In this document: one piece after another, positions 6,728 to 14,919 of the stretch | Numbering within the stretch: the stretch's first letter is position 1 | Layout: each line of letters starts with the position of its first letter | Assembly (NCBI RefSeq): GCF_001017435.1 | Contig: NZ_CP011371.1 | Coordinates: 4,712,001-4,776,000, forward strand | Origin: Caldimonas brevitalea | Lineage (GTDB): Bacteria; Pseudomonadota; Gammaproteobacteria; Burkholderiales; Burkholderiaceae_C | Direction of reading: 5' to 3' | DNA length: 64,000 bases | Program-made: the position numbers and the translations under genes | The notes under the pieces: generated by a model | What the model was told of the DNA's origin: nothing | The model's input: the letters and a program-made list of their open reading frames with translations, nothing else | Databases searched by the model: none

Positions 6728-6749
6728 GGGCGCCACTTGAAAGGCGCCC
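6728..6749 (-). terminator. hairpin after family C copy 2
   Basis: GGGCGCC (6728-6734) and GGCGCCC (6743-6749) form a seven-pair stem with an eight-base loop 17 bases beyond the stop of the 6767-7042 gene. There is no U-run. Confidence 0.4.
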
Positions 6750-6766
6750 CGTGGGGCACCACCGAC

Positions 6767-7042
6767 TCAAACCTTGGCGTACTCCATGTCGTCACCCCTC
6801 GTCTCGACCGGCGCCTCATGCTCGTAGGCTTCGGGTCGCCGCGCGTAGTCGGCCAGCACGGCCCGCAGAACCGAACGCAGAACGCGGCCTCGATTCGGGA
6901 AACCGCGCAAACAAGGGAGTCGGTTTGCCGTCTCCGTCACGTCGAACCATTCGTCTGCACGGACCTCATCGCACAACTCCGTCCAAATCTGGTCGCAGAT
7001 TCGCTCGGTGGACTCGGCGGCGCTGAAAGTCGTCTTGCTCAT
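6767..7042 (-). CDS. small phage-cassette protein, family C copy 2 (short form)
   Basis: The protein has 91 residues and corresponds to the C-terminal half of the 4139-4618 product (WTELCDEVRADEWFDVTETA, then GRVLRSVLRAVLADYARRPE and the ETRGDDMEYAKV tail). Its first 17 residues are unrelated. GAAAGGAACC precedes the ATG, in a leader that is almost identical to that of the DUF3489 gene. No known function. It is the first gene of the minus-strand array and points away from the terminase genes. Confidence 0.72.
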   Translation of the reverse strand: MSKTTFSAAESTERICDQIWTELCDEVRADEWFDVTETANRLPCLRGFPNRGRVLRSVLRAVLADYARRPEAYEHEAPVETRGDDMEYAKV

Positions 7043-7089
7043 GTTTGGGTTCCTTTCGGTGGGTGGTTGGTGTGTCTTGCGACGTCGCT

Positions 7090-7143
7090 ATGAACGCTCT
7101 GTTCGGGCCGCGCCGCAACGGCTGAATTGATGCGAGTTGATTC
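7090..7143 (-). promoter_or_regulatory. shared promoter module, copy 1
   Basis: On the minus strand GAATCAACTCGCATCA, TTGCGG (7113-7118), 17 bases, GTTCAT (7090-7095). The transcript leader would be about 45 bases and carries the common AAAGGAACCCAAAC ribosome site. Confidence 0.72.
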
Positions 7144-7219
7144 GGCGCCGGCATGACGCCGCGACGCGAAGGCAGGCCTGGGTCGCCGCGCCTTTAAGAA
7201 CATATGAAGCAAGCTGCCG

Positions 7220-7741
7220 ATGGGAATGTCGATACGGGCCTATGCCCGCCACCGCGGTGTCAGCGACACCGCCGTGCGCAAGGCCATCCAGGCGGGCCGC
7301 ATCACGCCGGAGCCGGACGGGACCATCGATGCGGAACGGGCCGACGCGGACTGGGCGCAGAACACCGAAGAGCCGCGCGTCGGCACGCGGCAAAAAGCGC
7401 CGCGCGTGCAGAGCGACCTGGTGGATCGCGGCGCGTCCCCGGCCGGCGGCACCTCGCTGCTGCAGGCACGGACCGTCAACGAGGTGGTCAAGGCCCAAGC
7501 CAACAAGGTCCGGCTGGCCCGCCTGAAGGGCGAGCTGGTTGACCGCTCGCAAGCCCTGGCCCACGTGTTCAGGATGGCGCGCGCCGAGCGCGACGCGTGG
7601 CTCAACTGGCCGGGACGGGTGTCGTCGGAGCTGGCCGCACGGCTCGGCGTGGACCCGCACGAGATGCACGTGGCGCTGGAGAGGGCCGTGCGCGAGCAGT
7701 TGCAGGAACTGGGCGAGGTGGCGCCAAGGGTCGACGGATGA
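7220..7741 (+). CDS. terminase small subunit (Nu1-like)
   Basis: The protein has 173 residues (171 if the second ATG at 7226 is used). The N-terminus (MSIRAYARHRGVSDTAVRKA, then IQAGRI) is a winged helix-turn-helix as in lambda Nu1, which binds the packaging site. The middle holds a helical linker (NEVVKAQANKVRLARLKGEL) and the C-terminus the region expected to contact the large subunit. Its TGA overlaps the ATG of the large subunit (ATGA). The stretch before it, 7144-7219, is where a cos or pac site would be expected by analogy with lambda, but no motif was identified. Confidence 0.85.
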   Translation: MGMSIRAYARHRGVSDTAVRKAIQAGRITPEPDGTIDAERADADWAQNTEEPRVGTRQKAPRVQSDLVDRGASPAGGTSLLQARTVNEVVKAQANKVRLARLKGELVDRSQALAHVFRMARAERDAWLNWPGRVSSELAARLGVDPHEMHVALERAVREQLQELGEVAPRVDG

Positions 7742-9726
7742 ACGAGTTCAACTACGAGGGTGCCGTCGAGATCGAGCGCGCCTGGCGCGAGGGCCTGACG
7801 CCGGACCCCTTGCTGACGGTCTCCGAATGGGCCGACCGCCACCGCATCCTCTCCAGCAAGGCCTCGGCCGAGCCGGGCCGCTGGCGCACCGCCCGCACGC
7901 CCTACCTGCGCGAGATTCTCGACTGCCTGTCGCCGACCTCGCCCACCGAACGCGTGGTGGTGATGAAAGGCGCCCAGCTGGGTTTCACGGAAGCGGGCAG
8001 CTGTTTCATTGGCTACGTCATCCACCACGCTCCGGGCCCGATGATGGCCGTGTGGCCCACGGTGGAGATGGCCAAGCGCAACTCCAAGCAGCGGATCGAT
8101 CCGCTGGTGGAAGAGACGCCAGCCCTTGCCGAACTGATCGCGCCGGCCCGCAGCCGCGACGCCGGCAACACCATCCTCGCCAAGGAGTTCCGCGGCGGCG
8201 TGCTGGTGATGACCGGCGCCAACAGCGCGGTCGGCCTGCGCTCGATGCCGGTGCGCTACCTCTTCCTCGACGAGGTGGATGGTTACCCGCTGGACGTCGA
8301 GGGCGAAGGCGACGCGATCTCGCTGGCCGAAGCCCGCACGCGCACCTTCGCGCGCCGCAAGATCTTCATCGTCAGCACCCCGACGATTGCAGGCGCGTCG
8401 ACCATCGAGCGCGAGTACGAAGCGTCGGACCAGCGCCGCTACTTCGTACCCTGTCCGCACTGCGGCCACAGCCAGTGGCTGCGCTTCGAGCGGCTGCGCT
8501 GGGAGCGCAGCCGGCCGGAGACCGTGGCCTACGTCTGTGAGGACTGCGAGGAGCCCATCCCGGAGCACCACAAGACGTGGATGCTGGAGCGCGGGCAGTG
8601 GCGCCCGACCGCCACTGGCGCCCGGCGCACGGCGGGTTTTCATCTGTCGTCGCTCTACAGCCCCATCGGCTGGCGCTCCTGGCGGGACATCGCCGCGGCC
8701 TGGGAGAGCGCGACCGCGAAGGAATCGCGCTCCTCGGCGGCGATCAAGACGTTCAAAAACACGGAGCTCGGCGAGACCTGGGTCGAGGACGGCGAGGCTC
8801 CTGACTGGCAGCGATTGCTGGAGCGGCGCGAGAGCTACCGACCCGGCACGGTGCCGTGGGGCGGCCTGCTGCTCGTGGCCGGCGCCGACGTGCAGAAGGA
8901 CCGCATCGAGGTCTCGGTATGGGCCTGGGGCCGGGGCAAGGAGTCCTGGCTGGTCGAGCACCGGGTGCTGATGGGCGACACAGTCCGCGCGGACGTGTGG
9001 CAGCAGCTGCGTGCGCTGCTGGACGAGACCTGGACCCACGAGAGCGGTGTGCAGATGCCGCTGGCGAAGCTGGCGCTGGACACCGGCTTTGCGACGCAGG
9101 AGGCGTATGCCTTCGTAAGGTCCTGTCACGACAGCCGTGTGATGGCGGTCAAGGGCGTGTCCAAGGGCGCGGCCTTGATCGGCACACCGACGGCGGTGGA
9201 CGTCACGGCCGGTGGGCGCCGGCTGCGCCGTGGCATCAAGGTGTTCAGCGTGGTGGTCGGCATCGCCAAGCAGGAGCTGTACAGCAACCTGCGCAAGGTC
9301 CCGACCGTCGACGATGTGACCGGCGAGATCGCCTACCCGCCTGGCTACGTGCACCTGCCTCCAATGGACGCGGAGTACCTGCAGCAGTTGTGCGCGGAGC
9401 AGCTGGTCACGCGCCGTGACCGCAACGGCTTCCCGGTGCGCGAGTGGCAAAAGATGCGCGAGCGCAACGAGGGCCTGGATTGTTTCAACTATGCAAGGGC
9501 TGCTGCGGCGGCTTGCGGCCTGGACCGTTTCGAAGAGCGCCACTGGCGCGAGCTGGAGCGGCCCTTCGGGACGACGGCGGCGCCACCCCAACCTGTCGTT
9601 CAGGACCGCCCGCCCGATCCGTTTTCCTCTGCCCCGCCCGAAGCCACCGACCCCGGTGGCTTCGGTGCTTCTGAGCCACCGCGGCGAGCTCGCCGCGTCG
9701 TCAAAAGCCGCTGGCTGTCCCGGTGA
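7738..9726 (+). CDS. terminase large subunit, gpA family
   Basis: The protein has 662 residues, close to lambda gpA (641). It packages DNA into the prohead using ATP and cuts concatemers. A Walker-A-like KGAQLGFTE begins at Lys77 and Walker B LFLDEVDG holds Asp178-Glu179. A zinc-ribbon-like pair (CPHCGHSQW and CEDCEEP) lies near residues 240-265. The C-terminal nuclease half has GADVQKDRIEV and LALDTGFAT. The start is fixed by the ATGA overlap with the small subunit; an upstream in-frame extension lies inside that gene. The last 60 residues are Pro- and Arg-rich. Confidence 0.95.
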   Translation: MNEFNYEGAVEIERAWREGLTPDPLLTVSEWADRHRILSSKASAEPGRWRTARTPYLREILDCLSPTSPTERVVVMKGAQLGFTEAGSCFIGYVIHHAPGPMMAVWPTVEMAKRNSKQRIDPLVEETPALAELIAPARSRDAGNTILAKEFRGGVLVMTGANSAVGLRSMPVRYLFLDEVDGYPLDVEGEGDAISLAEARTRTFARRKIFIVSTPTIAGASTIEREYEASDQRRYFVPCPHCGHSQWLRFERLRWERSRPETVAYVCEDCEEPIPEHHKTWMLERGQWRPTATGARRTAGFHLSSLYSPIGWRSWRDIAAAWESATAKESRSSAAIKTFKNTELGETWVEDGEAPDWQRLLERRESYRPGTVPWGGLLLVAGADVQKDRIEVSVWAWGRGKESWLVEHRVLMGDTVRADVWQQLRALLDETWTHESGVQMPLAKLALDTGFATQEAYAFVRSCHDSRVMAVKGVSKGAALIGTPTAVDVTAGGRRLRRGIKVFSVVVGIAKQELYSNLRKVPTVDDVTGEIAYPPGYVHLPPMDAEYLQQLCAEQLVTRRDRNGFPVREWQKMRERNEGLDCFNYARAAAAACGLDRFEERHWRELERPFGTTAAPPQPVVQDRPPDPFSSAPPEATDPGGFGASEPPRRARRVVKSRWLSR

Positions 9727-9757
9727 CAGCCGCTCAACCAGCAAGGAGCCCTTCCCC

Positions 9758-9967
9758 GTGGCCTACACGCCAGAAGACCTGCAGCGCCTGCAAGCCGCCC
9801 TCGCCAAGGGCGAGCGCCGCGTGAGCTTCGGCGACAAGACGGTCGAGTACCGCGACGTCGACGAGCTGCAGTCAGCCATCCGTGAGGTCAAGCGAGACCT
9901 CGCCGCCCAGGGCCGGGTCGTCCGCCCGCCGCGCCAGATCCGCATCACCACGAGCAAGGGCACCTGA
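9758..9967 (+). CDS. gpW-like head-tail joining protein
   Basis: The protein has 69 residues from a GTG start with AAGGAG ten bases upstream. YTPEDLQRLQAALAKGERRV and the following FGDKTVEYRDVDELQSAI match the gpW family, the small protein that seals the portal before tail attachment in lambda. Its place between the terminase large subunit and portal is that of lambda gene W. Its stop overlaps the portal ATG (TGATG), which implies coupled translation. Confidence 0.88.
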   Translation: MAYTPEDLQRLQAALAKGERRVSFGDKTVEYRDVDELQSAIREVKRDLAAQGRVVRPPRQIRITTSKGT

Positions 9968-11445
9968 TGGGCTGGTTCGCCAAAATCAGGCGCCGCCTGT
10001 TCGGCGGCACGCCGACCTACGACGGCGTGGGCGGCGGGCGGCGCGCCCTGGCCTGGATCGTCGGCAACCCGGGCGCCGTCGCCGCGCTGGCCTTCTCCCA
10101 AGATGAGCTGCGCGCGAAGAGCCGGGACCTGGTGCGGCGAAATGCGTGGGCGGCGGCCGGCACTGAAGCCTTTGTCGCCAATGCCATCGGCACCGGCATC
10201 AAGCCGCAGTCGATGGTGCTGGACATCGCACAGCGCGAGGCCATCCAGGCGCTCTGGCGCGACTGGTGCGAGGACGCGGACGCCGCCGGCCTGACCGATC
10301 TCTACGGATTGCAGGCATTGGCGTGCCGGGCGATGCTGGAAGGCGGCGAGGCCATCGTGCGGCTGCGCTACCGCCGGCCCGAGGACCGGCTGCCGGTGGC
10401 GCTGCAGATCCAGGTGCTGGAGCCCGAACACCTGCCGGTCACGCTCAACGTCGAGCTGCCCAACGGCAACCTCGTTCGAGCGGGAATCGAGTTCGACCGG
10501 CTCGGCCGGCGTGTCGCGTATCACCTGTACCGCTCGCACCCCAACGACGGCGCGCTGGCTCCGATGTCGGGTACGGGCGGTATGGACACCGTGCGCATCC
10601 CGGCGAGCGAGGTGATCCACCTGTTCCGCCCGCTGCGACCCGGTCAGATCCGCGGCGAGCCCTGGCTCGCGCGGGCGCTCGTGAAGCTGCACGAGCTGGA
10701 CCAGTACGACGACGCCGAGCTGGTGCGCAAGAAGACGGCGGCGATGTTTGCCGGCTTTATCACCCGCGCAGCGCCCGAGGACAACCTGATGGGCGAAGGC
10801 GAGCCGGACGCCCAAGGCGTGGCCCTCGGCGGCCTGGAGCCCGGCACGCTGCAGTTCCTGGAGCCCGGCGAAGACATCAGATTCTCCGCGCCGGCCGACG
10901 TCGGCAGTTCCTACGCCGAGTTCATGCGGCAACAGTTCCGGGCTGTGGCGGCGGCCATGGGCATCACCTACGAGATGCTCACCGGCGACCTGACCCAGGT
11001 GAACTACTCGTCCATCCGGGCCGGGCTGCTGGAGTTCCGGCGCCGCTGCGAGGCACTGCAGCACGGCGTGATCGTGCACCAGCTGTGCCGCCCGATCTGG
11101 CGGGCCTGGATGACCCAAGCGGTGCTGGAGGGCGCGCTGGAGCTGCCCGGATACGCGCGGCGGCGCCGCCAGTACCAGGCCGTGAAGTGGATTCCCCAGG
11201 GCTGGCAGTGGGTCGATCCGAAAAAGGAGTTCGACGCGATGAACACCGCCATCCGCTCTGGCCTGCTGTCGCGGTCCGAAGCGATCTCGTCCTCGGGCTA
11301 CGACGCCGAGGACATCGACCGCGAGATCGCGGCCGACAACCAGCGCGCTGACGAACTCGGCCTGGTTTTCGACTCGGACCCGCGCCACGACCGCCCGGCA
11401 GCGGCGGCGCCCGCTGCACCGCCTCCCGACGAACAGGACCTCTGA
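9967..11445 (+). CDS. portal protein, lambda gpB family
   Basis: The protein has 492 residues, the usual length for the lambda-type portal. It forms the dodecameric ring at the packaging vertex. Recognisable stretches are RDLVRRNAWAAAGTEAFVAN, IGTGIKP, RYRRPEDRLPVALQIQVLEP, VIHLFRPLRPGQIRGEPWLA and LTGDLTQVNYSSIRAGLLEF. The C-terminus is Ala/Pro-rich, as is common where portals are processed by the neighbouring protease. It starts inside the gpW stop and ends two bases before the protease gene. Confidence 0.95.
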   Translation: MGWFAKIRRRLFGGTPTYDGVGGGRRALAWIVGNPGAVAALAFSQDELRAKSRDLVRRNAWAAAGTEAFVANAIGTGIKPQSMVLDIAQREAIQALWRDWCEDADAAGLTDLYGLQALACRAMLEGGEAIVRLRYRRPEDRLPVALQIQVLEPEHLPVTLNVELPNGNLVRAGIEFDRLGRRVAYHLYRSHPNDGALAPMSGTGGMDTVRIPASEVIHLFRPLRPGQIRGEPWLARALVKLHELDQYDDAELVRKKTAAMFAGFITRAAPEDNLMGEGEPDAQGVALGGLEPGTLQFLEPGEDIRFSAPADVGSSYAEFMRQQFRAVAAAMGITYEMLTGDLTQVNYSSIRAGLLEFRRRCEALQHGVIVHQLCRPIWRAWMTQAVLEGALELPGYARRRRQYQAVKWIPQGWQWVDPKKEFDAMNTAIRSGLLSRSEAISSSGYDAEDIDREIAADNQRADELGLVFDSDPRHDRPAAAAPAAPPPDEQDL

Positions 11446-11446
11446 T

Positions 11447-12721
11447 ATGTCCCTGCCTCACCTGGCATCCCGCCTCTACGGGACGCCGCTGCTCATCGCG
11501 CGTCCCAAGCTGGACGTGATCCTGGCCGTGCTCGGCTCACGCATCGGACTGCCGGAGACGGACGCCCTCGTGCCCTTGCTGCCGCCCAAGCAGGCGGTCC
11601 CGCCGGCACCCGGCATCGCCGTCATCCCGATCCACGGCACGCTGGTGCGGCGGACGATGGGGCTGGAGGCCGCTTCGGGCCTGACGTCCTATGCCGAGAT
11701 CGCGGGCTGGCTGGACGCCGCGCTGGCCGATCCCGACGTCAAAGGCGTCCTGCTCGACATCGACTCGCCGGGCGGCGAGGCCGGCGGCGTCTTCGAGCTG
11801 GCCCAGCGCATCCGGGCGGCAAGCCGGACCAAGCCGGTCTGGGCCCACGCCAACGATGCCGCCTTCTCTGCCGCCTACGCCATCGGCTCGGCCGCGAGCC
11901 GGCTCACGCTCTCGCAGACGGCCGGCGTCGGCTCCATCGGCGTCATCGCGCTGCACGTCGACCAGTCGGTCAAGGACGCCAAGGACGGCCTCGCCTACCG
12001 GGCGCTCTACGCCGGCCACCACAAGAACGATTTCAGCCCGCACGCGCCGCTGACGCCCGAAGCCGCCTCCGCGCTGCAGGCCGAGGTCGATCGCCTCTAC
12101 GGGATCTTCGTCGCCTCGGTAGCGCAGATGCGCGCCTTGAGCGAGGAAGCCGTCCGTGCCACGGAAGCCAGGCTCCTGTTCGGCGAAGACGCCGTGGTGG
12201 CGGGGCTGGCCGATGGTGTCGCGGGCTTCGACGAGGTGCTCGCCGACTTCACCTCCCGCCTGAGCCCGGTCCCGCGCCGGATCTCCGGCTCCTCGGCCGG
12301 CGCTCCCACCGGCCGGCTTGCTCCGTCCCCTTCCACTTTTCTCAGCCACAAGGACCCCACCGTGAACATCGAAGAGCACATGGCGCCGCCGCACGAAGCC
12401 GTAGCCGGGACCGCTGCACCATCCGTCCCTGAAACGCCGCCTGCCGCGCCGCCTCCTGTGGCGAGTGATGCGCACGCGGCAGATGCCGCCCGCCACGAAG
12501 CCCAGACGATCGCCGAGCTGTGCCTGATCGCAGGCGCGCCGGAGCGCACCGCCGAGTTCCTCGCCGCCGGCTTCAGCCAGGAGAAGGTCCGCCGGACGCT
12601 CCTGGCCGCCCGCGCCGACCAGCCCGAGATCGCCTCCCGCATCACTCCCGACGCTGGCGCCGCCGCTTCTCCCGAGTCCAGTCCGCTGATCGCGGCCGTC
12701 AAGAAGCTCATCAAGGCCTGA
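11447..12721 (+). CDS. S49 head maturation protease with scaffold tail (gpC-like)
   Basis: The protein has 424 residues. Residues about 55-265 are an S49 (SppA/ClpP-fold) serine peptidase: LLDIDSPGGEAGG forms the oxyanion strand, Ser141 in AFSAAYA is the likely nucleophile and Lys193 in HHKNDFSP the likely general base. After a Ser/Pro-rich linker the last 119 residues are helical and end in PLIAAVKKLIKA, as in the scaffold part of lambda gpC. An internal GTG with its own ribosome site could produce that scaffold alone. The protease is expected to trim the scaffold and portal during head assembly. Confidence 0.92.
   Translation: MSLPHLASRLYGTPLLIARPKLDVILAVLGSRIGLPETDALVPLLPPKQAVPPAPGIAVIPIHGTLVRRTMGLEAASGLTSYAEIAGWLDAALADPDVKGVLLDIDSPGGEAGGVFELAQRIRAASRTKPVWAHANDAAFSAAYAIGSAASRLTLSQTAGVGSIGVIALHVDQSVKDAKDGLAYRALYAGHHKNDFSPHAPLTPEAASALQAEVDRLYGIFVASVAQMRALSEEAVRATEARLLFGEDAVVAGLADGVAGFDEVLADFTSRLSPVPRRISGSSAGAPTGRLAPSPSTFLSHKDPTVNIEEHMAPPHEAVAGTAAPSVPETPPAAPPPVASDAHAADAARHEAQTIAELCLIAGAPERTAEFLAAGFSQEKVRRTLLAARADQPEIASRITPDAGAAASPESSPLIAAVKKLIKA
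12362..12721 (+). CDS. probable internal scaffold protein (Nu3-like)
   Basis: A GTG codon at 12362 lies in frame with the protease and has AAGGA (12350-12354) seven bases upstream. It would yield a 119-residue protein starting at the natural linker between protease and scaffold, MNIEEHMAPPHEAVAG, with the helical C-terminus shared with the long form. In lambda, Nu3 is made in the same way inside gene C. The arrangement is seen in the sequence; its use is inference from lambda. Confidence 0.55.
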   Translation: MNIEEHMAPPHEAVAGTAAPSVPETPPAAPPPVASDAHAADAARHEAQTIAELCLIAGAPERTAEFLAAGFSQEKVRRTLLAARADQPEIASRITPDAGAAASPESSPLIAAVKKLIKA

Positions 12722-12722
12722 C

Positions 12723-13100
12723 ATGCCCGTTGCACGTGAACCCCACAACCTCGGCGACCTGCTCAAGTACGAAGCGCCGAACCTCTACTCCCGCGACGTG
12801 GCCACCGTCGCCTCGGGCCGCAAGCTAGCGCTCGGCACCGTGGTCGGCCGCGACACCGCCACCGGCAAGCTCAAGGCACTGGCGCCCGCGGCCACCGACG
12901 GCACCCAGATCGCGGCCGGCGTGCTCGCGTTCGATGTCGATGCCACGCAGGCCGACCGCCCCGACGCGATCCTGATCGCCCGCCATGCCACTGTGGCCAG
13001 CCAGGCGCTGGTCTGGCCGGCCGGCATCACGCCCGTCCAGCACGCTGCCGCGGTCGAGCAGCTGCAAACGCTGGGCATCGTGGTGCGCACCAGCGCCTGA
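12723..13100 (+). CDS. head decoration protein, gpD family
   Basis: The protein has 125 residues. LKYEAPNLYSRDVATVASGR, the GTVVGRDTATGKLKAL hairpin and ILIARHATVASQALVWPAG match the gpD family, whose trimers stabilise the expanded capsid. Gene order (protease, decoration, capsid) is that of lambda C-D-E. It starts one base after the protease stop. A strong terminator-like hairpin follows it, so decoration and capsid proteins may be made at different levels. Confidence 0.92.
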   Translation: MPVAREPHNLGDLLKYEAPNLYSRDVATVASGRKLALGTVVGRDTATGKLKALAPAATDGTQIAAGVLAFDVDATQADRPDAILIARHATVASQALVWPAGITPVQHAAAVEQLQTLGIVVRTSA

Positions 13101-13137
13101 ACGCTGCGGCGGTCTGCCGCTTTCCTTCCTTCCCTGA

Positions 13138-13174
13138 ACCCGCCCGGCGCGCAGCGCCCGGCGGGTTTTCTTTT
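13138..13174 (+). terminator. terminator between decoration and capsid genes
   Basis: ACCCGCCCGGCGC and GCGCCCGGCGGGTT form a twelve-pair stem with one mismatch and a three-base loop, followed by TTCTTTT. It should partly stop transcription coming from the left, unless antitermination acts on the late transcript. Confidence 0.65.
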
Positions 13175-13184
13175 GTGCACCCCC

Positions 13185-14186
13185 ATGCAGAACCCATTCA
13201 ACAACCCGGCTTTCTCGATGGCGGCGCTGACGGCCGCCATCAACCTCCTGCCCAACCGCTACGGCCGGCTGGAGTCCTTGGGCCTGATGCCGGTCAAACC
13301 GGTGCGCCTGCGCCAGATCCTCGTGGAGGAGCGCAACGGCGTGCTCAACCTGCTGCCGACCTTGCCGCCCGGTGCGCCGGGGACGGTGGGCAAACGCGGC
13401 AAGCGAACCGTGCGCTCCTTCGTCGTGCCGCACATTCCGCACGACGACGTGGTGCTGCCCGAGGAGGTCCAGGGCATCCGGGCCTTCGGCACCGAAACCG
13501 AGCTGGAAACCGTGGCCGGCGTCCTGGCCGGCCATTTGGAGACCATGCGCAACAAACACGCCATCACCCTGGAGCACCTGCGCATGGGTGCGCTCAAGGG
13601 CGTGATCCTCGACGCCGATGGTTCGGTGCTCTACGACCTCTATCGCGAGTTCGAGATCCCCGCAAAGACGGTGGCCTTCGAACTCGCCAATGAAAAGACC
13701 AACGTCAAGGGCAAGTGCCTGGAGGTGCTCGGCCACATCGAGGACAACCTCAAGGGCGAGTTCATGAACGGGGTGCACTGCCTGTGCTCGCCGGAGTTTT
13801 TTACGGCGCTTACCGGGCACGCCAAGGTGGTCGAGGCCTACCTGCGCTGGCAGGACGGGGCGGTGCTGATCGCCGACATGCGACGGGGTTTCAGCTACGG
13901 GGGGATGACCTTCGAGGAGTACCGCGGCCAGGCGACGGACGCCGAGGGCAACGTGCGGCGTTTTATTGCGGCGGGCGAGGCGCACGCGTTTCCGACCGGG
14001 ACGGTGGACACCTTCGCGACCTACGTTGCGCCGGCCGACTTCAACGAGAGCGTCAATACCCTCGGCCAACCGCTGTACGCCAAGCAGGAGCCGCGCAAGT
14101 TCGAACGCGGCACCGACCTGCACACCCAAAGCAACCCGCTGCCGATGTGCCACCGGCCGGGTGTGCTGGTGAAGCTCAAAGCCTGA
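13185..14186 (+). CDS. major capsid protein, gpE family
   Basis: The protein has 333 residues from the ATG at 13185; an upstream TTG at 13173 is within the terminator tail. NPAFSMAALTAAINLLPN, the RYGRLESLG segment, RTVRSFVVPHIPHDD and the C-terminal ADFNESVNTLGQPLYAKQEP are typical of capsid protein E, with HK97-like fold. It builds the icosahedral head. It is one of the best-conserved parts of the prophage and is intact in length. Confidence 0.95.
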   Translation: MQNPFNNPAFSMAALTAAINLLPNRYGRLESLGLMPVKPVRLRQILVEERNGVLNLLPTLPPGAPGTVGKRGKRTVRSFVVPHIPHDDVVLPEEVQGIRAFGTETELETVAGVLAGHLETMRNKHAITLEHLRMGALKGVILDADGSVLYDLYREFEIPAKTVAFELANEKTNVKGKCLEVLGHIEDNLKGEFMNGVHCLCSPEFFTALTGHAKVVEAYLRWQDGAVLIADMRRGFSYGGMTFEEYRGQATDAEGNVRRFIAAGEAHAFPTGTVDTFATYVAPADFNESVNTLGQPLYAKQEPRKFERGTDLHTQSNPLPMCHRPGVLVKLKA

Positions 14187-14188
14187 CC

Positions 14189-14470
14189 GTGCGAGTCGAG
14201 GACCTCTACGAAGCCGCCGCGCGAGCGGGCCTCCTCACGGAGGTGGAAGTGAACAGCCGCCCGGTGCCAGTCGAATTCCGCTCCCCGGACGACACCGTGC
14301 TCGACGGCCTGGCGCTGTCCACCGACCACACGATCCGCTACCCGGCGTCGTGGCTGCCCGACCTGGCCGCCGGCCAGTCCCTGCGCATCGGCGGCGTGTC
14401 CTACCGGGTCCGGGACGTCCGTTCTGTCGGCGACGGCAGCGAACGCCGGGCCCTGCTCACCCGAACCTGA
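14189..14470 (+). CDS. head-tail joining protein (gpFII-like)
   Basis: The protein has 93 residues from a GTG two bases after the capsid stop. RVEDLYEAAARAGLL, then TIRYPASWLPDLAAGQSLRIG and YRVRDVRSVGDGSERRALL show the small beta-barrel pattern of lambda FII and related attachment proteins that connect the head to the tail terminator. Its position directly after the capsid gene supports the assignment. It has no separate ribosome site, so translation is probably coupled to the capsid gene. Confidence 0.7.
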   Translation: MRVEDLYEAAARAGLLTEVEVNSRPVPVEFRSPDDTVLDGLALSTDHTIRYPASWLPDLAAGQSLRIGGVSYRVRDVRSVGDGSERRALLTRT

Positions 14471-14481
14471 CCCGCCTGTCC

Positions 14482-14919
14482 ATGACCTCCGTCCGCGAGC
14501 GCCTCTTGCGGGCGGTGCTGGCGCGCCTGTCCGCTGCCGTGGCGCCGGTCCCGGTGCTGCGCGCACCGACCTCCCCGGTGCGCCGCGACGACAGCCCGGC
14601 GCTGCTGCTGTTCCCAGAAACCGACGCCGTCACCGGCCACGCCAACGCCCTCGTCGACCGCGCGCTGACCTTCCGCCTTGTCGCCATCGCCCGGGGAATC
14701 CCCGACCTCGACAGCGCCTTCGACGTGGCCGACCGGCTCGTCGTCGCCGCCCACGCCGCCCTGTTCGCCGATCCCAACCTCGGCGGGCTCGCGATCGCCC
14801 TGCGCGAGATCGACAGCGAATGGGACGCCGAGGACGCGGATGCCGGCGCGGTGGCGATGCCGGTCCGCTACGAGATCCGCTACCGAACCCATGCCCAAGA
14901 CCTCACCCGACCCGGTTGA
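14482..14919 (+). CDS. tail terminator-like protein (gpU/gpZ role)
   Basis: The protein has 145 residues. SVRERLLRAVLARLSAAVAP followed by VLRAPTSPVRRDDSPALLLF and a TFRLVAIARG strand, then a helical DVADRLVVAAHAAL, is the pattern of minor tail or tail-completion proteins in lambda-like phages. It would cap the tail tube or join it to the head. The identification rests on pattern and position between the joining protein and tail tube, not on a unique motif. Its end overlaps the next gene by 29 bases. Confidence 0.65.
   Translation: MTSVRERLLRAVLARLSAAVAPVPVLRAPTSPVRRDDSPALLLFPETDAVTGHANALVDRALTFRLVAIARGIPDLDSAFDVADRLVVAAHAALFADPNLGGLAIALREIDSEWDAEDADAGAVAMPVRYEIRYRTHAQDLTRPG

Noticed and set aside
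7240..9744. Minus-strand open frame of 834 codons across the terminase genes
   Set aside because: It is an antisense shadow caused by high GC in third positions; it lacks a ribosome site and domain, and the plus strand carries clear terminase motifs.
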